Part shown: positions 1-5,585 of the stretch, piece after piece | Numbering within the stretch: position 1 is the first letter of the stretch | Layout: each line of letters opens with the position of its first letter | Assembly (NCBI GenBank): GCA_019307665.1 | Contig: JAFDJC010000216.1 | Coordinates: 1 to 5,585, forward strand | Source: Deltaproteobacteria bacterium | Lineage (GTDB): Bacteria; Desulfobacterota; Desulfobacteria; Desulfobacterales; SURF-7 | Direction: 5' to 3' | DNA: 5,585 bases | Translations under genes and position numbers: made by a program | The notes under the pieces: generated by a model | The model's database searches: none | What the model was told of the DNA's origin: nothing | The model's input: the letters and a program-made list of their open reading frames with translations, nothing else

Positions 1-1443
1 GGCCTTTCCAGAGATGCCCTTGCCACGGCTTTTACCACAGGCAATCTGTTTGTTGTCCTCACGGTGTTGACGGAAAACTGCAAATCTCTGTTTAAAAAAT
101 ACGATTTGATGCGGGAGAAGACAGATACCTATATAGATGTCATTGTACCGGTGTCGTTTAACTTTCCAAACACCGGCAAACTGCTCATGCTTCTGTTTAT
201 TTTATTCGCTGCCTGGTTTTCCGGCAACACCCTGTCTCTGGGCAAATATCCCATGTTTCTGGTATCCGGGGTATTGAGCTTTTTCGGCGGTGTGGATGTG
301 GCCATGCCCTTCATGCTGGACCTCATGCAGCTCCCCTCTGATCTATATCAATTGTATGTGGTGACCGGTATTATAAACGGTCGATTTGCCACCCTGCTTG
401 CCGCCATGAACCTTCTTGTATTTACCATCCTGGCCACGTGTGCGCTGACAGACACATTTTCAATCAACAAAAAAAAATTGGCCAGTTATATCATCACCAC
501 GTTGCTGTTAACAGCAGGAGTTATCCTGGTCAACCGCCTGTATTTTGATTTTTTTGTAAAAAGTGAATATTCAAAAGACAAAGTCTTTGTAGAGATGCAT
601 GTCATGGTCGATCCCTTGCCGGCAAAAATATACAAACCACCACTTCCTGAACCACCTGCCCATGATCTGCAAAAGTCCCGGCTTGACGAAATCCGGGAAC
701 GAGGTTTTATTCGAGTAGGGTATTTAAAAGATACCCTCCCCCATGCGTTTCGCAACACAAAAGGAGAACTGGTTGGACTTGATATCGAGATGGCCCATAC
801 CCTGGCAAAAGATCTGGGCGTATCCCTGGAATTCGTGCTCCTGGACAGAAAAATTGTGGTAGATCAGCTGAATGATGGGTATTGTGATATTATCATGACC
901 GGAGTGGCGATAACAGTTCAACGCATGCAGGAAATGGCATTTACCCAACCATATATGAATGAGACAATGGCATTCATCGTCCGGGATTACAGACGAGATG
1001 AATTTCGTAATGAGAAAAAACTAAAAAATACGGATCATCTGACCGTAGGAATTCCTGATGCCCCTTACTACATTACCAGAATTCAGAAATACCTGCCAAA
1101 AGCAAAAATCAAGATCCTGGGATCGCCCAGGGAGTTCTTCAAAGATACGGACATGAGTATGGATGCACTGGTCTATACCGCTGAATCAGGTTCTGCCTGG
1201 ACACTCCTGTATCCGGAATTTTCCGTGGTACTACCCTCAAACGATCTTCTCATTGTACCGCTTGCATTCCCTGTGGCACAAGACGACCGACGACTGGTCG
1301 ATTTTATGAATGCATGGATCGATCTAAAACAGAAAGACGGCACTATTGACAGGCTGTATGCCTACTGGATTTTAGGCAAAGGCGCAGAAACGCATGAACC
1401 CCGATGGTCTGTGATACGAAATGTACTAAAATGGGTGGACTAG
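1..1443 (+). CDS. Cation:dicarboxylate symporter (SDF family) fused to family 3 solute-binding domain, 5' partial
   Basis: The frame is open from base 1 to the TAG at 1441-1443, giving 480 residues. The GTG at 64 is not the real start, because the codons before it (GLSRDALATAFTTGN, then LFVVL) read as a conserved SDF transporter segment. Residues about 60-148 hold the last SDF membrane helices and re-entrant region (FGGVDVAMPF near 96). A further helix at about 160-181 is followed by a Pro-rich linker (KIYKPPLPEPP). From about 228 to 455 there is an SBP_bac_3 domain, with FIRVGY, GLDIEMAHTLAKDLGV, an Arg at about 308 just before the FTQPY motif, and AESGSAWTLLYPEF. The family imports dicarboxylates or acidic amino acids with cations. 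The fused domain should sit in the periplasm and may present the ligand, which is inference. The N-terminal half lies outside the window. The D-x-x-R-T-x-x-N motif of classical glutamate transporters is not evident in the last helix (NGRFATLLAAMN instead), so the substrate is uncertain. Confidence 0.88.
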   Translation, partial: GLSRDALATAFTTGNLFVVLTVLTENCKSLFKKYDLMREKTDTYIDVIVPVSFNFPNTGKLLMLLFILFAAWFSGNTLSLGKYPMFLVSGVLSFFGGVDVAMPFMLDLMQLPSDLYQLYVVTGIINGRFATLLAAMNLLVFTILATCALTDTFSINKKKLASYIITTLLLTAGVILVNRLYFDFFVKSEYSKDKVFVEMHVMVDPLPAKIYKPPLPEPPAHDLQKSRLDEIRERGFIRVGYLKDTLPHAFRNTKGELVGLDIEMAHTLAKDLGVSLEFVLLDRKIVVDQLNDGYCDIIMTGVAITVQRMQEMAFTQPYMNETMAFIVRDYRRDEFRNEKKLKNTDHLTVGIPDAPYYITRIQKYLPKAKIKILGSPREFFKDTDMSMDALVYTAESGSAWTLLYPEFSVVLPSNDLLIVPLAFPVAQDDRRLVDFMNAWIDLKQKDGTIDRLYAYWILGKGAETHEPRWSVIRNVLKWVD

Positions 1444-1606
1444 TTGGATTGATTATATTAAGGGCCGTAGCGATACTTTCCATCAGTTCGGCCCCGATGG
1501 CGCTTTCAAAATTCACGCCGATGCGGACATGACAATATCGTACTTGTGCTGTCGCACCCAGGCAACGAGTTGTCCTGGCCATATCACCTTCTTATCTATT
1601 GATAGC
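1444..1606. other. Convergent intergenic gap, no supported gene
   Basis: This 163-bp gap separates the ends of two convergent genes. The only inverted repeat noticed is weak: GGGCC at 1462-1466 against GGCCC at 1490-1494, with a 23-nt loop and no U-tract, so it is not called a terminator. On the - strand two neighbouring frames give protein-like stretches (VRQHKYDIVMSAS and then GVNFESAIGAELMESIATAL, the second at about 1457-1516). That would fit a frameshifted gene relic, but I do not recognise the family. Confidence 0.4.
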
Positions 1607-2437
1607 TTATGGAGCTGCTTTTAGAATGGGAGACATCCCCTTTGAGCGCATAATTTCTATTCCCCATTTTGACAGTCCAAAATTAATTACTGCTTTGGCC
1701 GGTCCTTTTGGTTCACCTTTGGTGAGGAAGAAAAAAGTTTGATATAGAGAATAGTCTTTATCTTTTGGGGACAAGCCGTCCACTTTGATTATCTTTATTT
1801 CCTTATTTTCAGCAATTGCGCCTTGGGCAACAAATGAAATCGCGCCGGGCATATGCTTGATGCCTTTTATGGTTTTTGTCGCATGATAGGTGATAAAGTC
1901 GTATCGCATTTCTTTAAAACGCATGACCTGATCTTTAAAGTTTTGAAAAGCACCCGTATCTTTACCAGGAACAATCAGTATGATTTCCTGATCCGGTCCA
2001 CCAAGCTCTTTCCAGTTATTAATGCTGCCGCCGAAAATAGCCCTCAGCTGCTTAATCGACAGGTTATCTATATGACATGGTTCAGTCGGTGAAAACTGTT
2101 TGTTTGTAATAATAGCCAGGGCATCCCTGCAGAAAGGTATCTCTACATAACCGTTTGCTTTCATATCATATGAAACCTGCTGTTCGGTAGCGGCAATGTC
2201 ACAGACGCCGTTAACCAACCTGTTGATGGCAACTTGGGAAGGGCCGACATAAGTTTGTGCATTAAATCCGGTCATTGTTTCATACTTTAATAATATCTCT
2301 TTTCCATATGCTTGAGCCACCGGCGAAGATACACTTACACGTACGATTTTAGTGGAATAAGCCGTGGAGACAGATATTATAGTTAAGGAAAATATGAATA
2401 CAGTCATAATTTTAAAGGCATAAACCGACTTTCGCAT
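1607..2437 (-). CDS. PstS-like periplasmic phosphate/oxyanion-binding protein
   Basis: The 276-residue product has an N-terminal signal peptide: MRKSVYAFK, a hydrophobic core, and a likely cleavage near residue 28 after STAYS. The rest is a type 2 periplasmic binding fold of the PstS kind. Visible family blocks are VGPSQVAINRLVNGVCDIAA (about 64-83), NNWKELGGPDQEI (140-152), PGKDTGAFQNF (157-167, equivalent to the anion-binding SGT loop) and MPGAISFV (196-203). PstS proteins capture phosphate for the PstCAB importer, but no pstC, pstA, pstB or phoU is present here, so this copy is an orphan in the window. The anion loop reads KDTGAF rather than the usual R-x-x-SGT, so another oxyanion or a sensing role is possible. 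An in-frame ATG lies 18 nt upstream at 2455. The start at 2437 was chosen because AGGAGA lies 6 nt before it, inside the longer reading. The gene is convergent with the symporter fusion. Confidence 0.85.
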   Translation of the reverse strand: MRKSVYAFKIMTVFIFSLTIISVSTAYSTKIVRVSVSSPVAQAYGKEILLKYETMTGFNAQTYVGPSQVAINRLVNGVCDIAATEQQVSYDMKANGYVEIPFCRDALAIITNKQFSPTEPCHIDNLSIKQLRAIFGGSINNWKELGGPDQEIILIVPGKDTGAFQNFKDQVMRFKEMRYDFITYHATKTIKGIKHMPGAISFVAQGAIAENKEIKIIKVDGLSPKDKDYSLYQTFFFLTKGEPKGPAKAVINFGLSKWGIEIMRSKGMSPILKAAP

Positions 2438-2443
2438 CTTATT

Positions 2444-2449
2444 TCTCCT
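2444..2449 (-). promoter_or_regulatory. Ribosome binding site that decides the PstS-like start
   Basis: On the - strand AGGAGA is followed by a 6-nt spacer and the ATG at 2437. The alternative ATG at 2455 lies upstream of this site and has no comparable Shine-Dalgarno sequence, so translation most likely starts at 2437. Confidence 0.75.
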
Positions 2450-2492
2450 AAGCATTAATGAGTTATGATATGTTTCGCATTTTGTGCATGAT

Positions 2493-2521
2493 TTAATAGC
2501 AGATAGTTAAATTCATTGCAA
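2493..2521 (-). promoter_or_regulatory. Candidate sigma70-type promoter for the PstS-like gene
   Basis: On the - strand the -35 box TTGCAA (2516-2521) is 17 nt from the -10 box TATTAA (2493-2498), which is preceded by TGC, an extended -10. Transcription would begin near 2486, leaving a leader of roughly 50 nt. The 128-bp gap after the lipoprotein gene is consistent with separate transcription. The call is by eye, and I see no clear Pho box. Confidence 0.5.
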
Positions 2522-2565
2522 ATATATTTTCCAACAGAGGCAAACGAATGTATCAAGGTCGATAT

Positions 2566-3186
2566 CTATAACAAATCGTTTTCCCATAAGTCTTGCATAA
2601 AGGCCTTACAAACAGAACGGATGATATCATTCACAGATTTTGGATCCATGGTTCTTGAAGATATAGTGAAAATCAGTTTCTCCGTTTGGGTTTCATACAG
2701 ATTTGTTTTTAGCCGAACTAATTTTTGTTTTTCATACTTTCCCGGATAATTAACCACACTATCCATATGACCGAAGTAATAACCATAGCGATTTGTATAA
2801 GCATAATGAGAGGTTTTACGGCCGGCCGGACGATAGACATCTTCTTCGGTTATGCTAAACAAATGAGTTAGGACGACTGCCTTTACACCAAGATCCAATG
2901 CTTTTTGTTTGATATTATCTTTAGTTAATTTCTGATCAGACTGAAACACATCGACACTGGCATGTGCTGTTACACCTTCGCTTTTAAAAGCTTCTTTAAG
3001 GGCGTTTTCAAAAAGCGATCTATTTTCTGTTTTTTTTGTTACACCTATAATTAACACACTGTCTATAATTCCGTCTTTATATTCCTTATCCTTCCAAATA
3101 ATCGTTCTTGTCTTTGCCGCACAGGAAAATATCATTCCCATGACAACAAGGAGAATCAACATATTCCGGATAATCTTTTTAAACAT
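2566..3186 (-). CDS. Predicted lipoprotein of unknown function
   Basis: The 206-residue product starts with a lipoprotein signal: MFKKIIRN, a hydrophobic run, and a lipobox-like IFSC with the lipidated Cys at 22. The following residues are AAK, with no Asp at +2, which favours outer-membrane sorting if enterobacterial rules apply. The mature part begins with a beta-strand-like block (IDSVLIIGVT, 41-50). It is followed by a helix (NRSLFENALKEAFKSEGV), then an alternation such as LGVKAVVLTHLF (99-110), and ends with TNLYETQTEKLIFTISSRT (161-179). This layout resembles small envelope lipoproteins of the GNA1162/CsgG-like or DUF4136-like kind, but I cannot assign a family with confidence. A Tyr-rich segment (eight Tyr between 118 and 151) lies in the middle. 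The ATG at 3186 is preceded by GAGGTG (3191-3196). The gene lies between the PstS-like gene and the AsmA-like relic on the same strand. Confidence 0.75.
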   Translation of the reverse strand: MFKKIIRNMLILLVVMGMIFSCAAKTRTIIWKDKEYKDGIIDSVLIIGVTKKTENRSLFENALKEAFKSEGVTAHASVDVFQSDQKLTKDNIKQKALDLGVKAVVLTHLFSITEEDVYRPAGRKTSHYAYTNRYGYYFGHMDSVVNYPGKYEKQKLVRLKTNLYETQTEKLIFTISSRTMDPKSVNDIIRSVCKAFMQDLWENDLL

Positions 3187-3190
3187 TTTC

Positions 3191-3196
3191 CACCTC
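3191..3196 (-). promoter_or_regulatory. Ribosome binding site of the lipoprotein gene
   Basis: On the - strand GAGGTG lies 4 nt before the ATG at 3186 (6 nt if only the GAGG core is counted). It supports that start and shows the gene is likely translated. Confidence 0.65.
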
Positions 3197-3246
3197 TATT
3201 GTGTTGTTAGATTTTTATGTCTAATCTTAGCGACCTGCTCTCAGTT

Positions 3247-3275
3247 TTTATACCATATTTTCAGTTAGGGCTAAA
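3247..3275 (-). promoter_or_regulatory. Candidate extended -10 promoter for the lipoprotein gene
   Basis: On the - strand TGG-TATAAA gives a strong extended -10 box (hexamer at 3247-3252). The best -35 at 17 nt is TTTAGC (3270-3275), which is weak, as is tolerated at extended -10 promoters. The start would be near 3240, with a leader of about 54 nt. The call is by eye. Confidence 0.45.
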
Positions 3276-3295
3276 ACAATTTTTCAGGTTTCCTA

Positions 3296-3308
3296 AATCA
3301 GTCTGATT
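3296..3308. repeat. 13-bp palindrome next to the AsmA-like relic
   Basis: AATCAG-T-CTGATT is a perfect 6-bp inverted repeat around one base. It lies 5 bp beyond the stop of the AsmA-like relic and upstream of the lipoprotein promoter. With a one-base centre it suits a dimeric regulator site better than an RNA hairpin, and it has no U-tract on the - strand, so it is not called a terminator. It may be chance. Confidence 0.3.
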
Positions 3309-3313
3309 AAAAA

Positions 3314-3535
3314 TCAATTGTGAAGCGATTCATCCGGTTTGATCGCATCAAACATTCTAAACGGCAATGAAATGGTTTTTTTCAGAAGATTACGCAAATA
3401 CCGTTTATCGCTCTCAAGGTACTTGCCCTTATAAAACGATACAACAGGATCTCCGATCTTGCCTTTAACTTTTATGGGGATTAAAGCAATGCTTTCTTCA
3501 CCTCCACCAAAATCTTTTCCAACGAATGGTAAAAC
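3314..3535 (-). pseudogene. C-terminal relic of an AsmA-like envelope protein
   Basis: An open stretch of 73 codons ends at TGA (3314-3316) and is bounded upstream by an in-frame TAG (3536-3538), with a second stop a few codons further. It contains no ATG, GTG or TTG start with a ribosome site near its beginning, so it cannot be an intact gene. The reading GKDFGGGEESIALIPIKVKG followed by KIGDPVVSFY resembles the last part of AsmA-like C-terminal domains, where a strand of the type IPV-x-V-x-G-T-x-DPKVS is followed by a short basic tail. AsmA-like proteins are large membrane-anchored proteins involved in envelope lipid transport. The relic ends close to the presumed left end of the insertion sequence, so the element probably cut the gene. 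The family call rests on a short segment and could be wrong. Confidence 0.5.
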
Positions 3536-3671
3536 CTACTTTCCGCGGATCTAAAAACGACTTTTCTCGATTTTACGGTTTCATAACTTCTTATATTTCA
3601 AGGTGTTACATTCGCATTGATTTTACATGATTTCACTTTTTCGATAAATTTCGGGTATTGTACCTCCGAAA
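3536..3671. other. Non-coding left subterminal stretch of the insertion sequence
   Basis: These 136 bp lie between the AsmA-like relic and the stop of the DUF6788-like gene and contain no supported gene. An 8-bp palindrome TCCGCGGA is at 3542-3549. Similar motifs TTTTCTCGATTTTACGG (about 3562-3578) and TTTTTCGATAAATTTCGG (about 3637-3654) might be transposase-binding repeats. The exact inverted-repeat end cannot be fixed because the right end of the element is outside the window. Confidence 0.4.
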
Positions 3672-4079
3672 TCACTTTTTTGTCCACAAGAATGGTTTTA
3701 ATTTCCTTGTTTCGATAAGCAACAGGTTTTCGAGGCTATCGACCATTTTCTTCTTTTTCAATTCCAGTTTTTTTAGATCCCGGCGTATAACCTTGAACTC
3801 GCGGTATTTTTGCGAAGTAGATTTAAACCACTCTATTTCGTCCTCCGGGATCTTTCTTGTATAACCCTTCCCATTTTCCGTCCATGATATCCGTGTATGT
3901 GGATGCATCTTCCCTGAAAGGCATCGACGACAAACCTTGACACCACATTTTGTTTTTATGGTAGCTACGGAACCTCTGGCCAGTTGATCAAACAACAAGA
4001 GTTTGTCTGTCAACTTCTCTATCTGTTTATCTAACTCGCGAATACTTTTTTTCTTATTTTTAATATTTTTTGCTTGCAT
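3672..4079 (-). CDS. DUF6788-like IS accessory protein with Cys/His motif
   Basis: The 135-residue basic protein has three parts. Residues 5-32 form a Lys/Glu-rich helix (KSIRELDKQIEKLTDKLLLF). A core at about 36-80 holds GS, then KCG (C45), CRRC (C50 and C53) and GKMHPH (H59, H61), followed by a strand pair ending TRKIPEDEIEWF. Residues 85-125 are a second basic, coiled-coil-like helix. This order, GS-x(n)-KCGK-x-x-C-x-C-x-x-G-x-x-HGP-Y followed by an IP-x-E segment, matches the DUF6788 family, often seen beside transposases. The Cys/His cluster could bind zinc and nucleic acid, which is inference. The reading frame stays open upstream to an ATG at 4235, but that part would overlap the transposase gene antisense and reads as non-protein. 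The ATG at 4079 was therefore chosen, although no Shine-Dalgarno site precedes it. Confidence 0.72.
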   Translation of the reverse strand: MQAKNIKNKKKSIRELDKQIEKLTDKLLLFDQLARGSVATIKTKCGVKVCRRCLSGKMHPHTRISWTENGKGYTRKIPEDEIEWFKSTSQKYREFKVIRRDLKKLELKKKKMVDSLENLLLIETRKLKPFLWTKK

Positions 4080-4117
4080 ATTGATCACTATATTGCATAT
4101 AATGATAAATATGACAA
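4074..4117. promoter_or_regulatory. Overlapping divergent promoters of the IS genes
   Basis: For the transposase (+), TTGCAT (4074-4079), an 18-nt spacer and a perfect TATAAT (4098-4103) would start RNA near 4110, next to the ATG at 4111. For the DUF6788-like gene (-), TTGTCA (4112-4117), a 19-nt spacer and TATAGT (4087-4092) would start RNA near 4080, next to its ATG at 4079. Each -35 box overlaps the other gene's start codon, and no Shine-Dalgarno site precedes either start, so leaderless messages are suggested. Spacers are slightly long and the calls are by eye. Confidence 0.45.
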
Positions 4118-5585
4118 GCTCTAAATCAAAAAAATTAAAACGTTTTCGTGCTGGTGGATTGCCGATTGTTCGCTCTGTTATTGAGCGGTTGGGGTTGAAG
4201 GAGATTCTCAGCAAATATATTACTTCACACGGCAACGAATCTATCCCGGCGGTCGAATCTCTGATATTGTTGATCTACAATCTCGTTCTGGGCAAGGCGC
4301 CGCTATATGAACTGGAAGAGTGGGTTGACGGTTTAGACAAAAGAGCTTTGGGATGCGAGGATAACTCTGGTGGCATTTTTAATGATGACAGGTTCGGCAG
4401 AGCTCTGGACAAGTTATACTTTGCGGATCGAGCTTCCCTGATGACAGAGATAGTTGTTGCGGCTATAGATAAATTCGACCTTGATTTATCTCGAGTACAC
4501 AATGACTCCACAACGGTCAAGGCCTGCGGTTCTATTGCCGGTTGCACAAGGACCGGGCTTGAGTTAAAGAAAGGCAAGAGCAAAGATCATCGCCCCGATT
4601 TGAAGCAGCTGGTATACAACATGACTATTACTGCAGATGGTGCTGTACCTATCCAATGCAATTGCTATCCGGGTAATCGAACTGATGACACAGTGCATAT
4701 TGAGACATGGGAGAAGATTTGCCGGTTAGGTAACGGTGTGGATTTTCTCTATGTGGCAGACTCCAAGCTCTGTACAGACAAACAACTGCATTACATCGAC
4801 AGCCGTGGAGGCAGGGCTGTGACAATAATGCCCGCTACGTGGGGTGAGGCGACGGAATTAAATGACCTTCTTCGAACGAAAAGGGTAGCCAAAAAAGAGA
4901 TTTGGCGAAGGTTGAGGCCGGGCAGTGATACGGAATTCGAATATTTTTCTATTTGCGGGGAAGGCCATTTTACCAATAAGAGGGGATATCGAATCCATTT
5001 GATTCATTCAAGCGAGAAAAGCAAGCGAGATCGGAAAAGTCGAGAGCAGAGGCTAAAGAAGGCTGAACACGAACTGGCAGATCTCACTTGCAGGATCAAC
5101 AAGAGGCACCTGAAGACTATGGAGTCAATCGAAGATGCGGCAAATGCGATACTTGATAAGCGCGATGTGACTGGCCTCATCACACCGAGAATGAATACGG
5201 TGCGAGAGGAAGAGAAAAAGCAGATCGGAAAAGGCAGGCCGGGTAAAAACACTAAATACCAGACTGCGTACACAGAATATTACACATTGGGATGGTCGAG
5301 GGATCGCAAGGCAATAATGAAAAAAGAAAAAACGGATGGCACATTTCCGTTGGTCAGTACCGATAAGGATTTGACCGCAAAGGAAGTGTTGGCGGCATAT
5401 AAGTATCAGCCCAGGATTGAAAAGCGATTAAGTCAAAACAAGAAGTATCACAATGCTGCCCCACTCATGTTCAAAAAGATCGAGCGAATTGAGGCCAATA
5501 TGTTTGCATTCTTCATCAGCCTGCTAATTCAGGCATTGATTGAGCTAGAGGTGCGTGGTAAGATGAAAAAAAACAAAATAGCGGG
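4111..5585 (+). CDS. IS1634-family DDE transposase, 3' partial
   Basis: The frame is uninterrupted for 491 codons up to the window edge. The N-terminal part (about 10-110) contains RFRAGGLPIV and ELEEWVDGLDK, typical of the DUF4277-like region of this family. The catalytic triad is visible: D132 in VHNDSTTVKACG, D217 in FLYVADSKLC, and E437 in YQPRIEKR. A roughly 220-residue insertion lies between the second Asp and the Glu, including a basic helix (about 310-335). The ending KKIERIEANMFAFFISLLIQ and following ALIELEVR matches the usual C terminus. Family members run about 500-600 residues, so only a short tail is missing. The enzyme should excise and insert the element by DDE chemistry. The ATG at 4102 is in the same frame, but it overlaps a TATAAT box; 4111 is preferred. 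No Shine-Dalgarno sequence is seen. The gene is divergent from the DUF6788-like gene, about 31 bp away. Confidence 0.92.
   Translation, partial: MTSSKSKKLKRFRAGGLPIVRSVIERLGLKEILSKYITSHGNESIPAVESLILLIYNLVLGKAPLYELEEWVDGLDKRALGCEDNSGGIFNDDRFGRALDKLYFADRASLMTEIVVAAIDKFDLDLSRVHNDSTTVKACGSIAGCTRTGLELKKGKSKDHRPDLKQLVYNMTITADGAVPIQCNCYPGNRTDDTVHIETWEKICRLGNGVDFLYVADSKLCTDKQLHYIDSRGGRAVTIMPATWGEATELNDLLRTKRVAKKEIWRRLRPGSDTEFEYFSICGEGHFTNKRGYRIHLIHSSEKSKRDRKSREQRLKKAEHELADLTCRINKRHLKTMESIEDAANAILDKRDVTGLITPRMNTVREEEKKQIGKGRPGKNTKYQTAYTEYYTLGWSRDRKAIMKKEKTDGTFPLVSTDKDLTAKEVLAAYKYQPRIEKRLSQNKKYHNAAPLMFKKIERIEANMFAFFISLLIQALIELEVRGKMKKNKIA

Larger units (their letters stand above)
3536..5585. mobile_element. 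IS1634-family insertion sequence, left portion, runs off the window
   Basis: The element carries an IS1634-type DDE transposase (+ strand) and a divergent DUF6788-like accessory gene (- strand). The left boundary is estimated near 3536, where the AsmA-like reading stops, and could be off by tens of bases. The right end, the terminal inverted repeats and the target duplication are not visible. The transposase frame is uninterrupted to the window edge, so the element may be active or recently active. Confidence 0.7.

Noticed and set aside
129..948. - strand open frames opposite the symporter fusion
   Set aside because: They are antisense to an obviously coding frame and have low-complexity or unconvincing translations.
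64..1443. GTG at 64 as the true start of the symporter fusion
   Set aside because: The frame is open and protein-like back to base 1 with conserved SDF residues, so the gene starts upstream of the window.
1853..2092. + strand open frame opposite the PstS-like gene
   Set aside because: It is antisense to a gene with signal peptide, ribosome site and conserved blocks, and has no support of its own.
2516..2749. + strand open frame overlapping the end of the lipoprotein gene
   Set aside because: It is mostly antisense to the lipoprotein coding frame and has a Phe/Ser-rich translation without recognisable features.
3207..3224. Inverted repeat TTAGA/TCTAA before the lipoprotein ribosome site
   Set aside because: A 5-bp AT-rich stem with an 8-nt loop is too weak to call a riboswitch, thermometer or terminator.
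3430..3596. Alternative - strand frame (SAESRFYHSLEKIL) that faintly recalls a DUF2726 domain
   Set aside because: It overlaps the better AsmA-like reading, ends at a stop within about 35 codons and has no start, so it is probably a shadow frame.
4080..4235. N-terminal extension of the DUF6788-like gene to an ATG at 4235
   Set aside because: The extra 52 codons would be antisense to the conserved start of the transposase and do not resemble the DUF6788 family.
4275..5273. Three - strand open frames (4275-4583, 4791-4976, 5004-5273)
   Set aside because: They lie antisense inside the transposase, whose catalytic motifs are clear, and show no protein family features.

Overview
The window looks like a piece of a Gram-negative chromosome, most likely an AT-leaning deltaproteobacterium of the sulfate-reducer type (Desulfobacterota). 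That is an inference from three things: the symporter/binding-protein fusion, a lipoprotein with a lipobox, and an AsmA-like remnant. No rRNA, tRNA or other marker is present to fix the taxonomy. No CRISPR array, riboswitch, origin or tRNA was seen.

Left part (1-1443, + strand): the 3' portion of a cation:dicarboxylate symporter (SDF/DAACS family) fused at its C terminus to a family 3 periplasmic solute-binding domain. Its start lies upstream of the window. A 163-bp convergent gap without a convincing gene follows.

Middle part (1607-3535, all - strand): a PstS-type phosphate-like periplasmic binding protein, a small predicted lipoprotein with a Tyr-rich central segment, and a 73-codon C-terminal relic of an AsmA-like protein. 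The two intact genes have good Shine-Dalgarno sites and separate extended -10 promoter candidates, so they need not form an operon. No ABC permease or ATPase accompanies the binding protein here.

Right part (about 3536-5585): the left portion of an IS1634-family insertion sequence. It has a non-coding subterminal stretch, then a small DUF6788-like gene on the - strand, divergently paired with an almost complete DDE transposase on the + strand that runs off the window. The two start codons are only about 31 bp apart, and each gene's best -35 box overlaps the other's start codon. The element abuts the AsmA-like relic, so it probably split or truncated that gene. The missing 5' part may lie beyond the right end of the IS, outside the window.

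Most of the window is recognisable envelope/transport genes plus a known class of mobile element. The least ordinary features are the back-to-back overlapping IS promoters, the symporter-binding-protein fusion, and the IS/AsmA junction. I found no convincing evidence of an entirely new system.
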